Origin: Notoacmeibacter marinus | GTDB lineage: Bacteria > Pseudomonadota > Alphaproteobacteria > Rhizobiales > Rhizobiaceae | Assembly (NCBI RefSeq): GCF_002238045.1 | Contig: NZ_NBYO01000002.1 | Location: 496,001 to 560,000, forward strand | Reading direction: 5' to 3' | DNA: 64,000 bases | Shown: piece by piece, positions 17,201 to 28,310 of the stretch | How positions within the stretch are numbered: the stretch's first letter is position 1 | Layout: each line of letters starts with the position of its first letter | Notes under the pieces: generated by a model | What the model was told of the DNA's origin: nothing | The model's database searches: none | What the model saw: only the letters and a program-made list of their open reading frames with translations | Program-made: the position numbers and the translations under genes

Positions 17201-17689
17201 ATGAGTGGCAACGAGCAGATGCTGGCCTTCGAGGACATGACGGTCGGGCGACAATTCGCGCTCGGACCGCGTACGGTCAGCGCGGCAGAGATCGTTGCCT
17301 TCGCCGCGGAGTTCGATCCGCAGCCATTTCATCTCGACGGCGACAGCCAGCAGGCGCAGTTTACCGGCGGGCTGATCGCTTCGGGCTGGCATATATGCAG
17401 CCTCTTCATGGCGATGGCCTGTGAGGTCTTTGTCCTGAACAGCCTGTCCGAGGGCGCGCCCGGCGTGGATGAAGTGCGTTGGATGAAGCCATTGCGACCC
17501 GGCGATACGCTTTCCGGCGTGGTGACGGTCGGCGAACGACGCGTTTCGCATTCGCGTCCCGGTCGGGGCTTCGTCTATTTCGATGCCGTTTTGAACAATC
17601 AGAAGGGCGAGACGATTGCGACGATGCGCTATCCAGCCATGGTCCGGCTCCGTGACCCCGACAATGCCAGCGCGGAGACCGGTGCATGA
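17201..17689 (+). CDS. MaoC-family dehydratase (first of two)
   Basis: A 162-residue hotdog-fold protein. The hydratase-2 motif appears as AFAAEFDPQPFHLDGDSQQA (about residues 32-51), with the Asp and His expected in the active site, and GLIASGWHICSLFMAM after it. MaoC-type enzymes hydrate enoyl-CoA thioesters. It overlaps the next MaoC gene by ATGA (17686-17689), so the two are probably translated together and may form a heterodimer like a split two-hotdog hydratase. Substrate unknown. Confidence 0.85.
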   Translation: MSGNEQMLAFEDMTVGRQFALGPRTVSAAEIVAFAAEFDPQPFHLDGDSQQAQFTGGLIASGWHICSLFMAMACEVFVLNSLSEGAPGVDEVRWMKPLRPGDTLSGVVTVGERRVSHSRPGRGFVYFDAVLNNQKGETIATMRYPAMVRLRDPDNASAETGA

Positions 17690-18162
17690 CGCAGACGTTC
17701 TTCTCGCGGTTGCAGCCCGGCATGCGTCTGGAGCTCGGCAGCTACACATTCGAAGCCGAAGCGATCAAGACCTTTGCCCGGCAATTCGATCCGCAACCCT
17801 TTCACCTGGATGAAACGGCGGCGGAGCAAAGTCATTTCGGCCGGCTCTGCGCCTCCGGCTGGCACTGCTGCGCAGTGTTTATGAAACTCTACGTACGGAA
17901 CGGGGAGACGGCGCTTCGTGAGGCCATGGGCTGGACCGGAGCGATGCCGGACCGCGGCCCATCCCCCGGCTTCCGCGATCTGAAATGGCTTCGCCCGACC
18001 TATGCCGGCGATACGCTGGCCTACCGTTCGACTTTGCTTGCGGCGAGAGCATCGCAATCGCGTCCGGGCTGGGGCCTGATGCAATCCGAAATCGAAGCGA
18101 CGAACCAGAACGATGAAAGCGTTATGCGCTTCGTATCGACGGTGTTCATAAGCACCAGATAG
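17686..18162 (+). CDS. MaoC-family dehydratase (second of two)
   Basis: A 158-residue paralogue of the preceding gene with the same FARQFDPQPFHLDETAAEQ motif and the CASGWHCCAVFMKL segment. The two proteins are clearly related but diverged, as expected for subunits of a heterodimer or an old tandem duplication. The start overlaps the upstream stop codon. It is convergent with apt, separated by 18 bases. Confidence 0.85.
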   Translation: MTQTFFSRLQPGMRLELGSYTFEAEAIKTFARQFDPQPFHLDETAAEQSHFGRLCASGWHCCAVFMKLYVRNGETALREAMGWTGAMPDRGPSPGFRDLKWLRPTYAGDTLAYRSTLLAARASQSRPGWGLMQSEIEATNQNDESVMRFVSTVFISTR

Positions 18163-18180
18163 CTAGGAAGACGCTGGCGC

Positions 18181-18741
18181 TCAGTGACCGTCGAAACTGA
18201 GCAGGATCTCGACATGGACGTCGCGGGCGGCCAGCCTTGCCGCTCCACCGAGATCCGGCAGGTCGATCACAAACGCTGCCGCGACGACATGGCCGCCCAG
18301 TTCCTCGACCAGTTCGACGCCGGCCAGCGCCGTGCCACCGGTCGCGATCAGATCGTCGATGACCAGCACCCGCGCATTGTCCGGCAGTGCGTCGATATGC
18401 ACTTCCAACCGATCCGTTCCGTATTCCAGCGCATATTCGCGGCTGATGGTCCGGTGCGGCAGCTTGCCGCTTTTCCTGATCGGCACGAAGCCGACGCCCA
18501 TGGCATGCGCCACCGCGCCGCCCAGAACGAATCCGCGCGCCTCGATGCCGGCCACGCTGTCGATTCGTTCATCCGCGAAACGGCCGGCAATCGCGTTGAC
18601 GGCGTCCTGAAAGGCCGGACCGTTGGACAAGAGCGTCGTGATGTCGCGAAACAGAATGCCGGGCTTCGGATAATCCGGAATGGTGCGGATGGCGGCGCGC
18701 AGGCGCTCGGCCAGCGCCGGATCGGCAATCGTCGATGGCAT
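18181..18741 (-). CDS. apt: Adenine phosphoribosyltransferase
   Basis: A 186-residue purine-salvage enzyme converting adenine and PRPP to AMP. It shows IRTIPDYPKPGILFRDITTLL near the N-terminus, GIEARGFVLGGAVAHAMGVGF, the KLP/ISREYALEYG loop and the PRPP-binding loop VLVIDDLIATGGTA. Length matches E. coli Apt (183). The start at 18741 (MPSTIADPAL) is chosen over upstream frame extension. It follows petABC on the same strand after a terminator-like hairpin. Confidence 0.95.
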   Translation of the reverse strand: MPSTIADPALAERLRAAIRTIPDYPKPGILFRDITTLLSNGPAFQDAVNAIAGRFADERIDSVAGIEARGFVLGGAVAHAMGVGFVPIRKSGKLPHRTISREYALEYGTDRLEVHIDALPDNARVLVIDDLIATGGTALAGVELVEELGGHVVAAAFVIDLPDLGGAARLAARDVHVEILLSFDGH

Positions 18742-18814
18742 GGATTGTCCTTTGGATGATAGCGATCCCGTTTTGCCGCGCGGACGACCGGCTGACAAGA
18801 GCGCTCTCTAAAGC

Positions 18815-18846
18815 AAAGGGCGCCACCCGTAAGGTGACGCCCCAAA
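18815..18846 (-). terminator. Terminator after petC
   Basis: GGGCGCCACCC (18818-18828) is complementary to GGTGACGCCCC (18833-18843) with one mismatch and a short loop. On the minus strand it is followed by TTTGCTTT. It lies 24 bases beyond the petC stop. Confidence 0.6.
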
Positions 18847-18869
18847 TTTCGCAGCGGCAGAAGACTGCC

Positions 18870-19973
18870 TCAGTGCTTCACGCCGGACCAGACCTTGCGC
18901 TTGGTCAGCCAGAGCAGCGCGCCGAACAGCAGCAGGAAGAGCATGACGCGAAGGCCGATCTTCTTGCGCTCTTCCAGCTTCGGTTCCGCCGCCCACATCA
19001 TGAAGGCGGAAACATCCTTGGAATACTGCTCCAGCGTCTGGGGAGCGCCGTCATCGTAATCGACCATGTCGTCATCGATCGGCTTGGCCATTGCCAGTCC
19101 CGCCGACGAGATGAAGTAGGGGTTGTAATAAACGCCGTCCGGCAGCTCGATATGCTCCGGCTTTTCTTCGTCATAGCCGAGCAGAAGGCTGTAGATATAG
19201 TCCGGTCCGTTCTCGGCATAGCCGGTGAAGATATCGAAGACGAACCAGGGGAAGCCGCGTTCCACGGCCCGCGCCTTCGCCAGCAGCGAGAAGTCCGGCG
19301 GCGCAGCCCCGTTATTGGAAGCCGCGGCAGCTTCCTGGTTCGGGAAGGGCGACGGAAAATAATCCGAACCGACGGCCGCGCGGGTGAACATCTCTCCATC
19401 GGCGTCCGGGCCGTCTTCAACCTCATAATCGGCGGCGAATGTCTTCACCTGCTCTTCGGAGTAGCCAAGTTCTTCGAGATCGCGGAACGCCACCCGGTCG
19501 AGACCGTGACACGCCGAGCAGACCTCCTTGTAGACCTTTAGACCGCGCTGGAGCTGGGCGACGTCGTAATGGCCGAAGGGACCGGCGAAACTCCATTCGG
19601 CGTGACGCGGCTTCTTGAGCGGATAGTGCGGCGTATGCGAATCTTCTTCGCCATGGCCGTCATCGCCCGCATGGGCCTCGTCGCCGCCTTCCTCTTCTGC
19701 GGAGGCCATGTCGCCCTCTTCCGCCGGTGCGGCGTCCGGGGTCTCATCGACCGGCTCAGCCGGCGCGGCGGTTTCTTCGCCGTCAGCAGTCGGCTCGACC
19801 GCCGGCTGTTCGGCCGTTTCACCTTCCGGTGCGGCGGTCTCGGCCTCGGTCTGCTCAGCAGGCGCGGCCTGCTCGGTCGCCGCCGGTTCCTCGACCTGAT
19901 CCTGCGCATAGGCGGTGGTGGCGACACCAAGCCCGAAACCGATGCCGACCAGGCCTTTCAGAAGCGTATTCAT
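18870..19973 (-). CDS. petC: Cytochrome c1 with a long acidic extension
   Basis: A 367-residue cytochrome bc1 subunit. The signal peptide (MNTLLKG, cleavage after AYA at about 23) is followed by an Ala/Glu/Pro/Asp-rich acidic stretch, about residues 24-112. The cytochrome c1 domain has the haem motif CSACH at 152-156 and the axial Met in GLAMAKPIDD. The C-terminal anchor is VMLFLLLFGALLWLTK. It donates electrons from the Rieske protein to cytochrome c. The acidic insert resembles that of Paracoccus cytochrome c1. The ATG at 19973 has AGGGA 9 bases upstream; an alternative start is at 19982. It is the last gene of petABC. Confidence 0.93.
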   Translation of the reverse strand: MNTLLKGLVGIGFGLGVATTAYAQDQVEEPAATEQAAPAEQTEAETAAPEGETAEQPAVEPTADGEETAAPAEPVDETPDAAPAEEGDMASAEEEGGDEAHAGDDGHGEEDSHTPHYPLKKPRHAEWSFAGPFGHYDVAQLQRGLKVYKEVCSACHGLDRVAFRDLEELGYSEEQVKTFAADYEVEDGPDADGEMFTRAAVGSDYFPSPFPNQEAAAASNNGAAPPDFSLLAKARAVERGFPWFVFDIFTGYAENGPDYIYSLLLGYDEEKPEHIELPDGVYYNPYFISSAGLAMAKPIDDDMVDYDDGAPQTLEQYSKDVSAFMMWAAEPKLEERKKIGLRVMLFLLLFGALLWLTKRKVWSGVKH

Positions 19974-20005
19974 AAGTTTCATTCCCTGTCGCTGGTCCGA
20001 GCCAC

Positions 20006-21280
20006 TCATTCGGCGGGTTGTGCGGCAACCGCATCGTCGTTCTTCTTCAACACCGCTTCCGTTATCGAATTCGGCAACGGCCTTGGCGTCTCGAGAAGAC
20101 CGAGCAAGGGCATGATGACCACGAAGAAGCCGAAGTAGAACAGCGTTGCAAGCTGCGAGGCGACCACGTACCAGCCCTCCGCCGGTCGCGAGCCGAGCCA
20201 GCCGAGGAAGATGCAGTCGGCCACGAACAGCCAGAAGAAGAGCTTGTACCAAGGCCGGTAGGCCGCCGAGCGCACACGCGACGTATCGAGCCAGGGCACC
20301 ACGAAGAGGATCGCGATCGAGGCGAACATGGCGATGACGCCGCCAAGCTTGGAATCGATCGGACCGACATTGAACGTGATGGCGCGCAGGATCGCGTAGA
20401 ACGGCAGGAAGTACCATTCGGGCACGATGTGGGATGGCGTCACGAGCGGGTTGGCCGGAATGTAGTTGTCCGGATGGCCCAGATAGTTCGGCATGTAGAA
20501 CAGGAAGTAGCAAAACACCAGCAGGAACACGACCATGGCGAGGCCGTCCTTGACGGTCGCATAGGGCGTGAAGGCCAGCGTGTCCGTATTGCTCTTCACC
20601 TCGATACCGGTCGGGTTGGTCTGGCCGACCACATGCAGCGCCCAGACGTGAAGGATCACGACGCCGGTGATGATGAAGGGCAGCAGATAGTGCAGCGAGA
20701 AGAAGCGGTTGAGGGTCGGATTGTCGACCGCGAAACCGCCTAGCAGGAAGGTCTGCAGCCACTCGCCGATCACCGGTATGGCGGTGAAGAAGCCGGTGAT
20801 GACCGTCGCGCCCCAGAAGGACATCTGGCCCCAGGGCAGCACATAACCCATGAAGGCTGTCGCCATCATCAGGAAGAGGATGAGAACGCCGAGGATCCAG
20901 AGCAGTTCGCGCGGCGCCTTGTAGGAGCCGTAATAGAGACCGCGCGCCATGTGCAGATAGACGGCGATGAAGAAGAACGATGCGCCGTTGGCGTGCATGT
21001 AGCGCAGCAGCCAGCCGGAATTGACGTCGCGCATGATCTTCTCGACCGAAGAGAAGGCGACGCCGGTCTCAGCCGCATAATGCATCGCAAGCACCACACC
21101 CGACAGGATCTGGACGATCAGCATCACCATCAGGATGCCGCCGAACGTGTAGGCGTAGTTCAGATTGCGCGGCACGGGATAGGAGACGAAGCTGTCATAC
21201 ATCATCCGCGGCAGCGGCATGCGGGCGTCGATCCATTTCTCGATCCCGCTATTCGGCGTATAAGTGGAATGTCCGCTCAT
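20006..21280 (-). CDS. petB: Cytochrome b of the bc1 complex
   Basis: A 424-residue polytopic membrane protein that carries the two b haems and the Qo/Qi sites. It has the His ligands within [10 protein letters not shown]... and HANGASFFF segments, the Qo-site PEWY motif in [17 protein letters not shown], and several hydrophobic helices spread through the chain. Length fits proteobacterial cytochrome b (about 420-440), a single unsplit chain, unlike chloroplast b6 plus subunit IV. It sits between petA and petC in the standard order with short gaps, indicating one operon. Confidence 0.95.
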   Translation of the reverse strand: MSGHSTYTPNSGIEKWIDARMPLPRMMYDSFVSYPVPRNLNYAYTFGGILMVMLIVQILSGVVLAMHYAAETGVAFSSVEKIMRDVNSGWLLRYMHANGASFFFIAVYLHMARGLYYGSYKAPRELLWILGVLILFLMMATAFMGYVLPWGQMSFWGATVITGFFTAIPVIGEWLQTFLLGGFAVDNPTLNRFFSLHYLLPFIITGVVILHVWALHVVGQTNPTGIEVKSNTDTLAFTPYATVKDGLAMVVFLLVFCYFLFYMPNYLGHPDNYIPANPLVTPSHIVPEWYFLPFYAILRAITFNVGPIDSKLGGVIAMFASIAILFVVPWLDTSRVRSAAYRPWYKLFFWLFVADCIFLGWLGSRPAEGWYVVASQLATLFYFGFFVVIMPLLGLLETPRPLPNSITEAVLKKNDDAVAAQPAE

Positions 21281-21303
21281 CGAAGAAGGCCCCTTCCGGA
21301 AAA

Positions 21304-21894
21304 TCAGCCGATACGAATGGTCGTATCAGAGGTGAAGGCGAAGGTCGGAATGGCGAGATTGGTCGGCGCCGGACCTCTGCGGATACGGCCAGCCGTATCG
21401 TAGTGACTGCCGTGACAGGGACAGAACCAGCCGTCGAAATCGCCGGCCTGGCCGAGCGGCACGCAACCCAGATGGGTGCAGGAGCCGATCATGACGATCC
21501 AGTTCTCCTTGCCCTCGCCCGCCGAGCGGTTGAAGTCGGTCGCTTCCGCCTCGACGGCGATGTTGTCGTTACGGGCAATCGGATCCTTCAGATCGTCGAG
21601 CGGGACCGAATTGGCTTCCTCGATCTCCTCATCCGTCCTGTTGCGGATGAAGACCGGTTTGCCGCGCCATTTGGCGGTCAGGCTCATGCCCGACTCGATC
21701 GCCGAGACGTCCACATCGATGGACGCGAGCGCCAGTGTCGACGCATCCGGGCGCATCTGGTCGATAAAGGGCCAAAGCGCCCCTGCGGTGCCGACGACCG
21801 CCGCCATACCCGTCGCAATGTAGAGAAAATCGCGGCGGGTCGTCTCGTCCTCGCCGTCATGTACGATCGTGTCGTTTCCGCTCACGTTCACCAT
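21304..21894 (-). CDS. petA: Ubiquinol-cytochrome c reductase Rieske iron-sulfur subunit
   Basis: A 196-residue protein that transfers electrons from ubiquinol to cytochrome c1. The N-terminus has a twin-arginine type signal/anchor ([18 protein letters not shown]), meaning folded export by Tat while staying membrane-bound. The cluster motifs are CTHLGC and CPCHGS, each with Cys and His ligands and the disulfide Cys. The ATG at 21894 directly abuts AGAGG; the GTG at 21885 has better spacing (9 bases) and may be the real start. It is the first gene of petABC and a likely target of the PetPR-like regulators at 3 kb. Confidence 0.94.
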   Translation of the reverse strand: MVNVSGNDTIVHDGEDETTRRDFLYIATGMAAVVGTAGALWPFIDQMRPDASTLALASIDVDVSAIESGMSLTAKWRGKPVFIRNRTDEEIEEANSVPLDDLKDPIARNDNIAVEAEATDFNRSAGEGKENWIVMIGSCTHLGCVPLGQAGDFDGWFCPCHGSHYDTAGRIRRGPAPTNLAIPTFAFTSDTTIRIG

Positions 21895-22086
21895 CCTCTG
21901 CTGGAAGACCGGCCTTCGGTAGAGCACCGCCGGATCAGACGGCTGTCATGCAACGAGATACGTGCCCATGCCGCCGGAATACCCCACTACCCGGTCTTTT
22001 CGCGCCCTTCTATTGTCCAGAGGCAACCTTGTCCAGTGACCCGCACATTACTTTCGTCCAAAAGCGGTGGAGCGAATGCCGATCTT

Positions 22087-22449
22087 TCAGGTCGCGCCAA
22101 GCCGAGCGAGCACTGCGGGCGGAATGCCGAACAGCGCGATGGCATCATGATGGCGCCTGAGGCCGCATAATTCGCGCTGGATGAAATAGGCATGCGTGGC
22201 CGCGGCGGCACGCTTGAGCAGACGGGTCCTTTCCCGCCGGGCGGTTTCACCCATGTCAGCATTGTTGGAGCCGTGTTCGCTCTCGAAGGCGCGCAGCGCG
22301 TCCATGGCTTCGCCAACAGCCTTGCCGGCCCGCCCGAGACTGCTGGCCTTTTCCGCCGCGATCTCATAGCCGAGCGCATCGCAGCTTTCCTCGATAGCCG
22401 TCAGGCGCTCGCGATAACGGGAGGGCGGGCGGAGCGTCATCGGCCTCAT
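22087..22449 (-). CDS. DUF6665-family small protein
   Basis: A 120-residue helical protein. The pattern LGYEIAAEKASSLGRAGKAVGEAMDALRAFE followed by YFIQRELCGLRRHHDAIALFGIPPAVLARLG fits the DUF6665 family seen in rhizobia; the family name is from pattern memory. The ATG at 22449 overlaps the stop of the upstream ABC transporter gene (ATGA), so it is the last member of that operon. No signal peptide or membrane segment. Function unknown; the tight coupling suggests an accessory link to the exporter pair or simply shared expression. Confidence 0.65.
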   Translation of the reverse strand: MRPMTLRPPSRYRERLTAIEESCDALGYEIAAEKASSLGRAGKAVGEAMDALRAFESEHGSNNADMGETARRERTRLLKRAAAATHAYFIQRELCGLRRHHDAIALFGIPPAVLARLGAT

Positions 22450-24376
22450 TCGGCGGCAAGGTTCCGCGGCAGGAACCCGCCGGTCTGCCGTTTCCAGAGC
22501 CGCGCATAAAGCCCGTCCTGCGAGAGCAGATCGTCGTGACTGCCCTGCTCGACGATGCGGCCCTCATCGATCACGATGATGCGGTCGAGCCGCGCAATGG
22601 TGGAGAGGCGGTGCGCCACGGCGATGACGGTGCGGCCTTCCATCAACGTCTCCAGCGAATCCTGGATCGCCGCCTCGATCTCCGAATCGAGCGCCGAGGT
22701 CGCTTCGTCGAGAACCAGAATCGGCGCGTCCTTCAGCACCATGCGCGCCACCGCGATACGCTGGCGCTGGCCGCCGGAGAGCTTGACGCCCCGCTCGCCG
22801 ACATGGGCGTCATAGCCATTGCGCCCGCGATGATCGCCGACCGTCTGAATGAAGCCGTCGGCGGCGGCGCGCCGTGCCGCCTCCCTTATATCGGCGTCGC
22901 TCGCTTCGGGCCGGCCATAGGCGATATTGTCGCGGATCGACCGGTGCATCAGCATCGGCTCCTGACTGACCATGCCGAACTGTCGGCGCAGCGAGCTCTG
23001 GGTCAGGTCGCGAATGTCGTGCCCGTCCAGCGTGATCCGTCCGGACTCCACGTCGAACAGGCGCAGCAGCAGCGAAAGAATGGTCGTCTTTCCGCCGCCG
23101 GACGGCCCGACAATGGCGACCCTCTCGCCCGGCTCGATCCGGAACGAAAGATCGCTGATAACCGGCATATCGTCGCGCCCGTAACCGAACGAGACGTTCT
23201 CGAATGCGATCGCGCCATTGGCGCGGTCGATCTCGATGGCGTCCGGCGCATCCTGCAGCGCCGGGCGGACGGAGATCGTGGCGGTGGCGTCCTGCACGGT
23301 GGCGAAATTGCGCACGATCCCGTTGATGTTGAACATCACCCAGCCGCTCATCTGGTTGAGGCGGAAGACCAGTCCCATGGCTGCCGCGACGGCGCCCGTG
23401 GAGACATCGCCGGCCATCCAGCCACGAACAGCCACCACGCCGACCGCCGCCATCATCGCGCCGTTCAGAATGGCGACGGAGGCGCGCACGGTGGTGATGG
23501 CGCGCGCCGCATGGGCCGTTGCGTAGAGCAGGTGCTCCACTCCCTCGCGCACGAAGGCATGTTCGCGCCGGCCATCGTCGAACAGTTTGACCGCCAGAAT
23601 ATTGGTGAAAGCGTCGACGAGCCTGCCGCTCAGGATGGAGCGAGCATTGGCCCGGCGTCTCGAGGTCTTGCGCACCCGGGGCAGCAGGAACCGTGCGACG
23701 GCGAGGTAGCAGACCACCCAGACCGCCACCACCACGCCGAGAATCGGGTCCATGGCGACGAGAATCGAAGCCGTCAGCACCACGAAGGTGGCGAACGACC
23801 AGAACGTGCCGATGATCGAGGTGATGAGATCGGTGGTGCTCTCGCCGGCCTGAATGATCTTCTGCGCGATGCGGCCGGCGAAATCGTTCTGGTAGAAGGA
23901 CAGCGGCTGCTCGATCACGCGGCGGAACGCCTGCCAGCGAATCATTGCGATGAAGCGCGGCGAGATGACCTGCTGCTCCAGCATGGTCTGGCCGATCATC
24001 ACCGCCGCCCGGACGATAAGGATCAGGACGAGCAGACCGGTCAGCGACAGCCAGTTCTCGGCGAGGAAGTCGGCCGGCCCTTCCCGCTCCATCAGATCGA
24101 CCAGCCAGCCGACCGACCAGTAGAGCGCCGCATCCACCGCGCCGGACAGGCCGCCGACGATCAGCATCGCCGCGAACGGGCCCTTCGCCTGCTTTGCGAA
24201 ATGCAGAATGAACGCCATCGCCTCGCGTGGCAGAAGGCCGTCATCATCCTTCTCGAACGGATCGATATAATTTTCGGTGACGCCGAAGACGCGGTCGGAA
24301 ACGGTTTCGCGCCGGTTGTAATCGGTGCGAAGCTCGTCAGCCTGCGTCGGCAGATCGGGGGACTGGCCGGCCTGCC

Positions 24377-24380
<4 letters not shown>
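22446..24380 (-). CDS. ABC exporter, fused permease-ATPase (second half-transporter)
   Basis: A 644-residue type I exporter half-transporter: a six-helix transmembrane domain (about residues 60-370) and a nucleotide-binding domain with Walker A GPSGGGKTT, signature LSGGQRQRIAVAR, Walker B ILVLDEATSALD and the H-loop His in AVAHRLSTI. Both catalytic motifs look intact. It overlaps the upstream exporter by ATGA. The pair of similar half-transporters in one operon suggests a heterodimeric exporter. The substrate is unknown; lipids or drugs are typical of the MsbA/multidrug branch. Confidence 0.9.
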
Positions 24381-26257
<1,877 letters not shown>

Positions 26258-26403
26258 GTGCTCCCGCCCGCTCGATGGTGAAAGATGGATTGTGGAGGAC
26301 GTGCGCGCATGGCGCATCACGCCGGGACGATATAAGGCGGCTGAACGCACTTTTCCACGCCGGCCCGCCAGCCTTTCTTGCGCGCCCAGCTTACGAGCCG
26401 ATC

Positions 26404-26901
26404 ATGACGGATCATAAAAGCCCGCCGGATGGCCAGCCCCTGATCGCGCTCTACCAGCCCGATATTCCCGGCAATACCGGCACGATTCTGCGCATGGGCG
26501 CCTGCCTGAACCTGCCCGTCGCGGTGATCGGCCCGGCCGGTTTCGACCTCTCCGATCGCGCCCTCAAACGAGCCGGCATGGATTATCTTGAGATGGCCGC
26601 GCTCACCCGCTTCGACGACTGGGCCGCCTTCGACGGCTGGCGAAAGGCCGAGGGTCGCCGGCTGGTCCTTCTGACCACCAAAGCCGAAAAATTCTATCAC
26701 GCCTTCGACTGGCGGCGCGACGACGTCGCCCTGTTCGGCCGCGAGAGCGCCGGGGTGCCGGATGACGTTCACGAAGCCGCCGATGAACGGCTGACGATTC
26801 CCATGCGCGACGATGCGCGGAGCCTGAACCTGGCTGTCAGCGCGGCCATGGTGGCGGGCGAAATGGCGCGGCAATTCGCTCTCGACGGTAGATCAGCCTG
26901 A
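26404..26901 (+). CDS. trmL: tRNA (cytidine(34)-2'-O)-methyltransferase
   Basis: A 165-residue SPOUT-fold enzyme that 2'-O-methylates the wobble nucleotide of tRNA-Leu. Motifs are the N-terminal ALYQPDIPGNTGTILRMGACL, the knot region LFGRESAGVPDDV and the C-terminal IPMRDDARSLNLAVSAAMVAGE. The minimal length with no extra domain is typical of TrmL. The ATG at 26404 is used since frame extension upstream is in the shared divergent region with the ABC operon. Confidence 0.93.
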   Translation: MTDHKSPPDGQPLIALYQPDIPGNTGTILRMGACLNLPVAVIGPAGFDLSDRALKRAGMDYLEMAALTRFDDWAAFDGWRKAEGRRLVLLTTKAEKFYHAFDWRRDDVALFGRESAGVPDDVHEAADERLTIPMRDDARSLNLAVSAAMVAGEMARQFALDGRSA

Positions 26902-27150
26902 CTAATCGGCGCTTTTCAGGCGGCGCATGGTGAACTCGATCTCGTCATCGCCGACAATGCGCCAGCTTTCCACCTCGCTCCAGTAGGCCGCCTTCGGCCA
27001 GCGGTCCAGAAAGTCGCGCGCGGTCTGCCGCGCCTGCGGCCGTGGCAGGCGGAAGGTCTCGCGCACGAAACTGTCGCCCGCGCCGTTGCGCCCAGCGGCG
27101 ATCTGCTGCGACAACCCCTTCAGGGCAGGACGTTTTGGCGGACCCATCAT
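26902..27150 (-). CDS. Small hypothetical protein
   Basis: An 82-residue basic protein starting MMGPPKRPALKGLSQQIAAG, with an Arg/Ala-rich middle and the ending DDEIEFTMRRLKSAD. GGAGG sits 2 bases before the first of two tandem ATGs (27150 and 27147), which favours this start over 27210, which lacks a ribosome site. No signal peptide or membrane helix. I do not recognise a family. It is convergent with trmL with no gap (stop codons abut) and divergent from hemF. Confidence 0.6.
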   Translation of the reverse strand: MMGPPKRPALKGLSQQIAAGRNGAGDSFVRETFRLPRPQARQTARDFLDRWPKAAYWSEVESWRIVGDDEIEFTMRRLKSAD

Positions 27151-27291
27151 GGCCTCCACTCGTTTCAGGCGAGCCCTGCCGGGCTTGCCCTTACCGGTAA
27201 GATTAGGCATGGCCGGCGCAAATTGCGAATCGGTGGCCGCAACGCCGGGCCGCCTTATTTTGACCCCAGCCGCAACAGCCGAGGATAAATC

Positions 27292-28209
27292 ATGGAGCGC
27301 CCCACCCTGCCGCAGGGCCTACCCGCCGACATCGAGGCGAAGAAGAAGACGGCGCGCCAATGGTTCGAGACGCTGCGCGACCAGATCTGCGCCGCCTTCG
27401 TGACGCTGGAGGACGAGGCGGACGGCCCGTTTGCCGGGGGCGCGGACGAGCCGGGCCGCTTCGTCCAGACGCCCTGGGCGCGCGATGAGGGCAAGGGCGG
27501 CGGCGGCGTGATGAGCATGATGGCCGGCCGCGTCTTCGAGAAGGTCGGCGTCCACACCTCCACCGTCCATGGCGAGTTCTCGCCGGAGTTCCGCCAGCAG
27601 ATCCCCGGCGCGGCGGACGATCCGCGCTTCTGGGCTTCGGGCATCAGCCTGATCGCCCATCCCTGGAACCCGAACGTGCCGGCGGTGCACATGAACACCC
27701 GCTTCGTGGTGACGACGAGCTGGTGGTTCGGCGGCGGCGCCGACCTCACCCCCGTGCTCGATGCGCGCCGGACGCAGGACGATGCGGACGCCATCGCCTT
27801 CCACCAAGCGATGGAAGCACCCTGCCGCGCCCATGCCGTCGCCGACTATCCGAAGATGAAGGCTTGGTGCGACAGCTATTTCCACCTCGCCCACCGGAAC
27901 GAGCCGCGCGGCATTGGCGGCATCTTCTACGACTGGCAGCACTCGGCGGACGAGGATGGCGGCTGGGCGGCGGATTTCGCCTTCACGCAGGATGTCGGAC
28001 GCGCCTTCCTGCACGTCTATCCGGAACTGGTGCGCAGGAATGTCGGCCTGCCATGGACCGATGCGATGCGGCAGGAACAGCTCATCCGCCGCGGCCGCTA
28101 TGTCGAGTTCAACCTGCTCTACGATCGCGGCACGATCTTCGGCCTGAAGACCGGCGGCAATGTCCACTCCATCCTGTCCTCCATGCCGCCCACGGTGAAA
28201 TGGCCGTGA
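27292..28209 (+). CDS. hemF: Oxygen-dependent coproporphyrinogen-III oxidase
   Basis: A 305-residue enzyme that oxidatively decarboxylates coproporphyrinogen III in aerobic haem synthesis. Diagnostic parts are [32 protein letters not shown], the [12 protein letters not shown] block, [11 protein letters not shown] and [20 protein letters not shown] with the active-site Asp/Arg residues. GAGGA precedes the ATG at 27292. Length is normal for alphaproteobacteria. Haem feeds the cytochromes of bc1 encoded at 19-22 kb, though the genes are unlinked operons. Confidence 0.96.
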   Translation: MERPTLPQGLPADIEAKKKTARQWFETLRDQICAAFVTLEDEADGPFAGGADEPGRFVQTPWARDEGKGGGGVMSMMAGRVFEKVGVHTSTVHGEFSPEFRQQIPGAADDPRFWASGISLIAHPWNPNVPAVHMNTRFVVTTSWWFGGGADLTPVLDARRTQDDADAIAFHQAMEAPCRAHAVADYPKMKAWCDSYFHLAHRNEPRGIGGIFYDWQHSADEDGGWAADFAFTQDVGRAFLHVYPELVRRNVGLPWTDAMRQEQLIRRGRYVEFNLLYDRGTIFGLKTGGNVHSILSSMPPTVKWP

Positions 28210-28310
28210 AATGACCCGCATCAAACGTGATCTTTGGACGATGCGCCGGACGGACCTAATTGCGATAGAGCGCAATGCGGATCAGAAGGCAGCATATCGG
28301 AACACGTGCG

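Noticed and set aside
15616-17238. A 540-codon minus-strand open frame covering clpS and antisense to ychF
   Set aside because: Only the last 109 codons are ClpS. The rest is antisense to ychF, with the Ile/Arg/His-rich composition of a shadow frame.
18870-20762. A 630-codon minus-strand frame that would fuse extra residues to cytochrome c1
   Set aside because: The upstream part is a different frame across petB. Cytochrome c1 has its own start, signal peptide and ribosome site at 19973/19982.
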